Part shown: piece by piece, positions 57,301 to 64,000 of the stretch
How positions within the stretch are numbered: the first letter of the stretch is position 1
Layout: every line of letters begins with the position of its first letter
Assembly: GCA_021234535.1 (NCBI GenBank)
Contig: CM037840.1
Coordinates: 10,022,643-10,086,642, forward strand
DNA from: Stichopus chloronotus
Taxonomy: Eukaryota > Echinodermata > Holothuroidea > Aspidochirotida > Stichopodidae
DNA: 64,000 bases
Direction of reading: 5' to 3'
Translations under genes and position numbers: made by a program
Notes under the pieces: generated by a model
The model's database searches: none
Told to the model about the DNA's origin: nothing
The model's input: only the letters and a program-made list of their open reading frames with translations

Positions 57301-60300
57301 ACAAATCGTGTCGCCATACATATACAGTCTTGCCACAGCTCAGTTTGTCCTCCGCAGACACCATTAACTATTTAAAGGTGATAGCACTGAAGGGTGACAA
57401 TGTCCAAAGTAATCCATTTAACTGCTTGCACATCTCACATTACACACAGCTCTTTAAATGTCAGTATTGTACAGCTGCATCAAATAGCACTGGTTTATCT
57501 ATGAAGCACAGAGATGGTAGTTATGGTAAATCTGTGGGCCTCAATCTGTTATTTCACAAATATTTTCAAGGCAAGGGAGGGAAACAATGTTACAGAGGTT
57601 CCAAGCAACTTCCTACCTCTTAGAATTTACTGTCGAAGACTTCGAAACGGCTGAGAAAAATCGTTCCTTCCTTTGTAACTTTTCTGTCTCTATCTGCAAA
57701 GAAGAAAGGAAAAGAAAAGGACAAAATAAAAAGGAAGAAAAAGGAATGAATGTCACGATCCAAAATGTAAACTGATGTGACGATGTCACAAGAACATTTT
57801 CTATGAATCTGACACGTCTCATAACCTGATATGAAATGTAGTATAATGATGTTTACTGGAAAGTCAAGACATTCAATTTTTTCCTTGTAAAATTCATACT
57901 GACATGAAACAACATGTCAACGACTCTAAATCTGCTACGAGTCGTCGTAATGTATCACTGCAGAGCGTTTAAAAACAAAAAGGTTTTGAATAGGGATAGC
58001 AAGCTTATGATTTGGGCCTTGCACAGAAGCAAGAGTGAACAAAACCATTCTGCAGTTGCTATGTCATCGTTCTCTGACAATGAATTATTCATGATGCTGC
58101 CCGAAGGTTATACACGTTTCCACTTTCATCAAAATGCATCACAATGTCAACGTTTCTGCCGACCAAGTGGGAGTTGCTGGAAAACTGCTTTGTATCAACT
58201 TTATCGAATATTCTCCATTTATTGCAAGGGTTTGTAGGTGGTCCGGAATATTTTTTTAAAAATTTTTATTGATAGTTCATCTTGGCAGACCAAATATGAT
58301 TCTTGATTTCAAATCACACTTGAAATGTTCACGAGTTGATTTATCCAGAGCACTACTTGATAGAATTCTAATTCCTTTGATCTCTACCACAGCAGGAGAA
58401 AAATTGTTTTGATATTTTATCGCAAAGCATTTCCAGCGAGTAATACTTAATTATCAAAAAGAGAAACTTAAAAATGAGTTTGTCATCAGATGTCATCAGA
58501 TGACTTGTCAGTTGGTGGGTTTGCCCTTTTCAAGATTTTTTTGCGGTTTTCTGTGTTGAGTGTTTTCACACCAGCTCAAGGTCTTGGCATCGATGTGAGA
58601 AATGAGTCTACCATGAAAAGTGAAACTGTCAACCACTTGTAAAATTTTCCTGTTTTTCTCTTTCATCACTGCTTTGTAACTTCTGTCCAATCAGAGCACT
58701 CATAGATCAACCAATCAGATTGCTCAAAAGACTGGAACTAACCAATCAGAGGTGCAGCATACAGATGTGAATTCACAGGAGAACTAACAACAATGTCATT
58801 TAAGTTTCTTGCTGCAGTTTCAAAGTCAGAACCAACATCTCAACCAAAGCTGACTGGCAGTTCTAGGAAGCCACCTCATGACAAGGAATTTCGTTGAGAA
58901 AGTCTTTCCACCTGCACAGTTCACATGTGACATTGTTTCGACTGAGATCAAATTATTAAAACATAGTTGTAGAAAGAATACTTTTAGCGTAGCAGCATTC
59001 ACAACACCCGTAGGGTCTTCATCACGAAGGATAGTTAATGGTATGGACACCTCACCTCTCTTGCAATCAGTTGTTTGGTCCCGTAAGCCATCTGCCGAAT
59101 GATTGGGGTGTCACTGAAACGGGTAACTTCATCTAGGTTCCTGAGAGAGACACATAAATGGTTGCATCAGATTAAAAAGAGAAAAACATTTCTACAACTT
59201 CATCAACTCATTTCACACATGAACTCCTTCCATTTAAATATAAAATTTCTTGTACATCTACGAGTTCATATTCAAAACAAAAGATGCCAGTGATGCAGAG
59301 GACATTTTTTTTATGTTGGCTTGCAATTGTCTTATTGTCATCTTATTGTCATCTGTGGTCTTACTGTTGTCATTAAATTGATACTATGATTTCAGCTCAG
59401 TGGGTTATCATTTTCGACAAATGCCAACAAAAATAGATTTCCAGTAACCTGGTACAAAGGGACTGAGACACATGATGTAAAAACCAACCTAACGTGCATC
59501 CTACCAATGAATATTCATGAATATTCAATGCAGAACAAAAAATACCCAAGTTGCTATTTGTCAGAAATTGAACAATTTGCATTTCATTGTAATTACACTA
59601 ACCATCTGCAAAACAGACCCTGAAAAATATTGCGACCTTTTGAACAATACAACTCTTACGGAAAACAAGCACAAAATGACACAATGACAATTTTATGCTC
59701 ACGACTTACGGGTCTAGGACATAATTATACTGGCCTTCCTTGTTACGTTCTTGGTGATACGTAATATTATAAGCGATCATTACGTTCACCAGTTCTGACA
59801 ACTGTTTCTTCTCTTGTGCGCTGAACAATTGTGTGTTGACCTGAAAAAGAGTAGAAATGAGGAAACCTGAAATTTCACATGCATCGAGCTGGTAGCCACT
59901 CGAGGCCCGGTACAACATCACTCGAGGGCCCTGTTCGCTGGAACCGGGAATGCACACCGACGATGCCAGAGGGCACACTACCAACATTGATATGTGGACT
60001 CAGATCACTCACACTCCCAAATTAGCACCTGCCTGGAGCAAGTTGAGATAAATGCCTAGACCAAGGGTACTTTGTGAATTCAAACCCATAACAACTGGAT
60101 TAGGAGTCTGGAGTCGATATACAACCCCAAGCCTGCAACACTTTCCAAGTAAATCAAAAGTTAGTCAAACTAACATATAAAAATTTGTGAAAGAAATGGC
60201 AAGGTTTGAATGAAAACATTTATCTGACTTTAATATTTAGAGGTCAGATAACTATTTAGAGAGAAAAGTTATTAGAATAACCACCCAAAAACCAGCCCAT

Positions 60301-62865
60301 TAGGGTGACTGAAAACATTGTAGGTATATACCATACAACAGTCTCAGCATAATATAGTTGCTGCCGGAACTGAACTGCTTGTCTGCATCTGGAAGTTCCT
60401 AAAGCTGGTGCCAATATTCTGTTTCAAGAAATATTGTACAGTAACCATAAAGCAAGAATGGTAACTGGTGTTCTGCTCTCTCAAAGGTACAATTTACTAA
60501 GCACGTCTCAAAGGATGGATCCCAGAGTTGCAACAACTTCTGACCAATGCCAATCCCCCCCTCCTATACAGCAGTCAAATTCCCAGGCTTAACATCCTCA
60601 TTGGTCGGGGGTTTTTTTTTTACACTACTCAAATGCAATGAGTCTTGTCAGCATATACTCAATACTAAAAATAAATCTAAAAGAAAAAACTGTCAAATCC
60701 ACAAAAAAATAATTCTATCCAAATTAATATTTATGGAAAACTTGATGCTTTAATTAATTAAGGATATCAAACGGGACAAATAAATACTGACATCACCTAC
60801 CAATGTGGAACTCAGTAATAATGTAATCGAGAGATACTATACGTAGACCTAAGAAAAGGGATACTATACATCACCTGTTGTGCTTTCTTATCAAACTTTG
60901 AATAGTAATATCTCAAAAACAGTTATTGATGTGAACACAACAACGACGTATTATCATTCAGGGTTTTACTCTGCTACTTCTGAATTTAAGCCGACTCCCT
61001 CCTAGATGGATGTCACATCGTCTTTAGACAACATCTTTGTTTTTAGAGCAAGGATGATACTTACTGGTCTGAAGGTTGGAGCTATGATTATCTGTAACAG
61101 AGGAATGACATCTTTCACTGCCAAGGTGAGATCGAGGGTTTCCTTAGACCTTGGATTAGCCCCACTCAGCATGCTGTCGATGTGGTTCGTGATTCTTTGC
61201 TGTTTTTGATGACACTGAAAGTGAAAAAGCAAGAGACCACGACAAAGATGACCTCCAACTGAAACATCGACAATGAACATCAACCACCATCAGGTGACAG
61301 TGAATGACAGTCACCATCAGATGACAGTGAACATCAGCAACCATCAGGTGACAGTGAATGACAGTCACCATCAGAAGACAGTGAATGACAGTCACCATCA
61401 GGTGACAGTGAACTACAGTCACCATCAGGTGACAGTGAATAACAGCCACCATCAGATGACAGTGAACATCAGCAACCATCAGGTGACAGTGAATGACAGT
61501 CACCATCAGAAGACAGTGAATGACAGTCACCATCAGGTGACAGTGAACTACAGTCACCATCAGGTGACAGTGAATAACAGCCACCATCAGATGACAGTGA
61601 ACATCAGCAACCATCACGTAACAGTGAACGACAGTCACCATCAGAAGACAGTGAATGACAGTCACCAGCAGGTGACAGTGAATGACAGTCACCATTAGGT
61701 GACAGTGAATGACAGTCACCATCAGAAGGCAGTGAATGACAGTCACCAGCAGGTGACAGTGAACTACGGTCACCATCAGATCACAGTGAACGACAGCAAC
61801 CATATGAGAGTGAATGACTGCTACATATCATCATATATAGTAGTGAACTACAGCAAGCATCAGATGACGGCAAACAATAGCCATTGTCACATGAGAATGA
61901 ACGACAGCTGCCATCAGATGACAGTGTCAATGTACAATATATAGAGTGAAGGTGTTCTTACCTCAAAGTCAGCATTTGGGTACTTTATCTGAGGTCTCGA
62001 TACTGACGCAAACAGCATGTGAAACACCACAGGAGTGAACGGGAGATATCTCATAAAACTGTAGTTCTGATTCTCTGAAATCCGAGTGTTCAGTAAGTCA
62101 GTGAATACAAGCCAATCATTGGCGAGAGAAATCTAAAAAAAAGAAAAACACCACAAATATAAAATAGATGGTGGTTAGTATCCCATCTACCCACTTTTTA
62201 CAAAAATTGTTACTTCACTTCCATCTTGCAAAACTTTTAAAAACAGAAACACAGTCTGCGCAATGTGGCACATATTGATAAAGTTTCCAACATTGTAACC
62301 ATCTAATTGATCTCTGCCTTAATAACCATTTCAATTCTCATCTATTATTCTTGCACTGAATACAATAGAATGGTGGCCGAGGGTTAGTACATACTAACCC
62401 ACAGTTGAGAATGGCATGTGACCACACAATCCTCCAATCAGATGAAGAGAATTAAATAAGGCATTATGTAATATTTACCTATTATTACCCTATTATCTGG
62501 GTTACATTAACTGTTAGTACATCTTATTTGTTAAGAGTAAAATTTAAGTACATATCATCATTTTCCAGTACCTGTAATACCACCTGGTGTATATTGTAAC
62601 TGCAAATTACATAGCACACTGTAGCATTACATATTTCAAAAAGAAGATTACAAATCTCACCGAATCTAGGTGAGGGTCCTTAAATTTCACATCTAAGTAA
62701 TTTTCGTATATTCCTTGGGTTAGTTTTGCAAACTCTCCACAGGTCATCGCCAGCGACAGGATTCTGTGGAAACGGGATGACTGAGAGGCGGGGTTCGTAG
62801 GTTTCTCCACCTGCGATCTTGCAACCCTCCCTGCCTCTAAATCATGTGGATTAGTGTACTGTTTT
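54206..62865 (-). CDS. CHTF18: CHTF18 (CTF18), clamp-loader large subunit; 3' nine exons, 5' end outside window
   Basis: Nine minus-strand exons join in phase to give the last 360 residues. The order of conserved blocks follows vertebrate CHTF18 downstream of its AAA+ part. LTQGIYENYLDVK, DWLVFTDLL and YLPFTPVVFHMLFAS come first. Next are IIIAPTFRPVNTQL, EKKQLSELVNVMIAYNITY, QYNYVLDPNLDEVTRF and YGTKQLIAREIETEKLQRKE. A KNFFGRF block and the ending WFQFNQGFTNAVRKTVKMQ close the protein. In the family, CTF18 with RFC2-5 forms a PCNA loader acting in the nucleus in replication, cohesion and checkpoint signalling, and its extreme C-terminus binds DSCC1-CHTF8. The conserved W-F-x-F-N-x-G-F-x-N-A-V-R tail suggests the same partner here. 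The ATPase exons must lie beyond 64000, since the first exon here starts inside a codon. Nothing suggests a pseudogene: no stops, and every junction is GT-AG. Confidence 0.95.
54395..54785. repeat. CHTF18: minisatellite, about 36-bp unit, about 11 copies, in the last CHTF18 intron
   Basis: Degenerate units of the form CAACCCTAACAGTGATGG followed by ACCACCACTGAA. Two long minus-strand open frames (54545-54784 and 54637-54879) are produced by the repeat and are not genes. Confidence 0.85.
55203..55447. mobile_element. 245-bp MITE with about 26-bp inverted termini, second family
   Basis: Left end AAGGGAAAAAGCAGTCACCC and right end GGGTGACTGCATTTTCCCTT pair over about 26 bp with one mismatch. 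It lies in the last CHTF18 intron and is non-coding. The left boundary shows TTTAAAGGG, so a TTAA-like target is possible but not clear on the right. Confidence 0.8.
55645..55699 (-). CDS. CHTF18: CHTF18 exon h (55 bp)
   Basis: Acceptor TTTTCCTAG, donor GTAATG. Encodes PVKNFFGRFKKLPPKSRP plus one base. The FFGR block is a conserved short motif before the C-terminal tail in this family. Confidence 0.9.
55880..56700. repeat. CHTF18: tandem array, about 70-75 bp unit, about 11 diverged copies, in a CHTF18 intron
   Basis: Each unit holds GATGGTAACTGCTGACT, then ATCTAATTAGTCAGTC, AGTCCAGACTGATACAT and ACAAACA. The GTCA/TGAC words allow local hairpins. The array fills most of the intron between exons g and h. 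Confidence 0.8.
56743..56827 (-). CDS. CHTF18: CHTF18 exon g
   Basis: 85 bp, flanked by CATGCTTAG and GTAGGT. Encodes the weakly conserved SKEAVTQSSVPRHKQTLAP and KAFDISENK. Confidence 0.87.
57617..57693 (-). CDS. CHTF18: CHTF18 exon f (short)
   Basis: 77 bp behind a strong polypyrimidine tract and TTTGCAG, with donor GTAGG. Encodes IETEKLQRKERFFSAVSK and continues to NSK plus two bases. It is needed to bring exons e and g into phase, and its start matches the conserved I-E-x-E-K motif that follows QLIARE in the family. Confidence 0.9.
57694..59055. other. CHTF18: CHTF18 intron between exons e and f; CCAAT-word cluster at 58687-58750
   Basis: CCAATCAGA occurs three times within 64 bp (58687, 58711, 58742). 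Apart from this, only short frames without recognised similarity are present. Confidence 0.5.
59056..59140 (-). CDS. CHTF18: CHTF18 exon e
   Basis: 85 bp, flanked by TCTCTCAG and GTGAG. Completes the proline codon and encodes NLDEVTRFSDTPIIRQMAYG and TKQLIARE. Confidence 0.92.
59710..59840 (-). CDS. CHTF18: CHTF18 exon d
   Basis: 131 bp, flanked by CTTTTTCAG and GTAAGT. Encodes VNTQLFSAQEKKQLSELVNV and ends QYNYVLD plus two bases of a proline codon. Confidence 0.94.
59841..61064. other. CHTF18: CHTF18 intron between exons c and d; nothing else recognised
   Basis: A+T-rich, without tandem array or recognisable element, unlike three of the other large introns of the gene. Confidence 0.5.
61065..61214 (-). 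CDS. CHTF18: CHTF18 exon c
   Basis: 150 bp, 50 complete codons, flanked by CACTTTCAG and GTAAGT. Encodes NHIDSMLSGANPRSKETL and the block VIPLLQIIIAPTFRP. Confidence 0.93.
61262..61930. repeat. CHTF18: 27-bp minisatellite with 135-bp higher-order unit, in a CHTF18 intron
   Basis: The unit CACCATCAGGTGACAGTGAA plus seven bases recurs about 24 times; the right end is degenerate. Five variant units form a 135-bp block repeated about 2.5 times (61330-61615). Since 27 is a multiple of three, frames stay open on both strands: plus 61273-61698 repeats HHQVTVNDS, and minus 61156-61803 repeats HCHLMVTVI. Neither is a gene: the array sits between two CHTF18 exons, and the minus frame merely runs into exon c in a different frame. 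Confidence 0.93.
61962..62132 (-). CDS. CHTF18: CHTF18 exon b
   Basis: 171 bp, 57 complete codons, flanked by TTTTTTTAG and GTAAGA. Encodes ISLANDWLVFTDLLNTRISE and YLPFTPVVFHMLFASVSRPQ. Confidence 0.93.
62661..62865 (-). CDS. CHTF18: CHTF18 exon a (first in window)
   Basis: 205 bp; the acceptor CTTTGCAG is read on the minus strand and the donor is GTGAG. It begins with the third base of a codon, so an upstream exon is required. Encodes a variable hinge (QVEKPTNPASQSS) and then RILSLAMTCGEFAKLTQG and YENYLDVKFKDPHLDS. Confidence 0.93.
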
Positions 62866-64000
62866 CTGCAAAGACGTGAAGGAAGAAATGATTACATAAA
62901 GGTGATTCCAAAGCAATATTCATTATGGATTTTCAAAAAAGAGGGAGAATTGCACATGCGGATCACCGAGCAATTGAGCAGGATGACTTTGAGGGGAGAG
63001 GGTCCAACCTCACCTCCAGAAGTTTGCAATAATTGAGATGCTAAACAATGCAAAAATGGTGCCATTCAGAGACAACGGCAGAGGATATTTTAGAGGTGGT
63101 TGCTATTACAAGGGGGGAAGTAATTTTCACTCTGGGGTGGGCCACCCCGTAAACCCACCCCATGGAGAAGACTGTATGGGGAATACTTCTTTTCACTTGA
63201 TGGCTGACATTTAATGTCTGTACTATTATTTGACAGGAATGGTTTAAACTAACAAATGACATGTGATTAGATTGTTTTTTGACTGCTGATACTGGTTACT
63301 AGACAGTTTCTTCTGAATTAATTTTGTAATCACTGAACACAACAAGCCATCAGCAGCAGATAAAGACAGTCCTATTCCATAGGTGGCCATTTTTACTTTA
63401 ATCAAAGCCACCATCCCATCTTCAAAATTTGCAATGGGCCTCACAGGATGTTTATTTTTTATTCACATGACATCACTTACTTGATTACAAATGACAGGTA
63501 CCCCATCTATAAGATTTAGTGGAAACAAGTTACGTGCATTTGCTCTGTGGTGTCATGTTGTGTTTATATTGATGGTTAGCAAGGAAATAAATCAGTTTTT
63601 ATCTTGTTCGTAGCAGTGATATGAAGTTATTTGAGTTGACCATAGTGCACTCTTTGAAAATGACTCGTTTCCAAGACCACAACATCTTCTGCATACGTTT
63701 GCATTTGCAGCTGTAGCAGTTGGAGCAGTGTAGCAGTTGGATAACTTTGTGTAGCAAAATGCAATGTGATATAAGATAATTTCTTCTTTGCTGGACGTAA
63801 CTGCTGTATGCAATTCTCTATAATGACACAGTTGTACAGCTAGTTCAGCCATTAATTGCAGAGTGAAAAGTTTGGTGCAAGGCCTTTTCACTCACTTTAG
63901 AAAGCAGAAAAAACTTTGTACACCTCTGACTCAAAATCTTAGCACCTAAGTTGCAAAAACTTGAAAATACCATGAATGGTCAATGTGTCAGCTTCCATAG
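62866..64000. other. CHTF18: CHTF18 intron or upstream region; no exon recognised
   Basis: The exon preceding 62865 is not found here. The longest frame (minus 63592-63891, 99 codons) does not resemble the clamp-loader family. Nothing else is supported. Confidence 0.5.

Noticed and set aside
57243..57623. 126-codon plus-strand open frame
   Set aside because: No recognised domain; antisense to CHTF18 and ending in its exon f region; most likely chance.
58508..58690. Minus-strand frame with KAVMKEKNRKILQVVDSFTF as a possible CHTF18 exon or retroelement piece
   Set aside because: Does not fit the conserved sequence after QLIARE, hits a stop in the required phase, and is too short to assign to an element.
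61156..61803. 215-codon minus and 141-codon plus open frames over the 27-bp repeat
   Set aside because: Produced by a minisatellite with a multiple-of-three period, lying between two CHTF18 exons; no domain and no independent start context.

Overview
The window reads as animal nuclear DNA: A+T-rich, gene-sparse, with split genes using GT-AG introns, AATAAA signals, many microsatellites and minisatellites, MITE-like elements and decayed Penelope-like retroelements. Frequent TAGGCCTA-type words and the protein families suggest a marine invertebrate, perhaps an echinoderm; that placement is an inference and not firm. No bacterial features (operons, Shine-Dalgarno sites, CRISPR) are present.

Three gene-level loci can be supported. 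(1) Two intact, tandem, same-strand copies of a four-exon, 12-membrane-segment transporter of the major facilitator superfamily, closest in layout to monocarboxylate transporters (SLC16). Copy A has exons at 16631-16826, 24378-24521, 25854-26696 and 26941-27104 (448 aa). Copy B has exons at 38062-38257, 45374-45517, 47014-47853 and 48868-49031 (447 aa). Splice positions and phases are identical. (2) A third, dead copy upstream, of which an exon 1 remnant (6979-7164) and a short exon 3 remnant (about 10405-10480) can be recognised. (3) On the minus strand, the 3' half of CHTF18, the large subunit of the alternative PCNA clamp loader. Nine phase-consistent exons between 62865 and 54206 encode the last 360 residues including the C-terminal tail; its AAA+ half lies beyond the right edge.

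Layout. 1-6.4 kb: no gene; diverged tandem repeats, simple repeats and one MITE. 6.4-15 kb: the broken transporter copy, two Penelope-like element remains (9.15-10.3 kb and 12.9-15.0 kb, the second with a GIY-YIG remnant and a 90-bp perfect-centre palindrome in its reverse transcriptase), and a TTAA-flanked MITE. 15-27.1 kb: transporter copy A. 27.1-37.4 kb: repeats, including inverted arrays (29.5-31.3 kb) and a 1.6-kb element with about 80-bp inverted termini (33111-34702). 37.4-49.1 kb: transporter copy B. 49.1-54.2 kb: repeats, a satellite array and a second full MITE copy. 54.2-62.9 kb: CHTF18, with a different tandem array in three of its introns. 62.9-64 kb: nothing recognised.

The transporter units are segmental duplications that include upstream DNA and introns. 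Comparing the copies exposes insertions with matching unoccupied sites, and uneven divergence (exon 2 and early exon 3 almost identical, exon 4 strongly diverged), which suggests partial gene conversion. The transporter pair and CHTF18 have no evident functional link.
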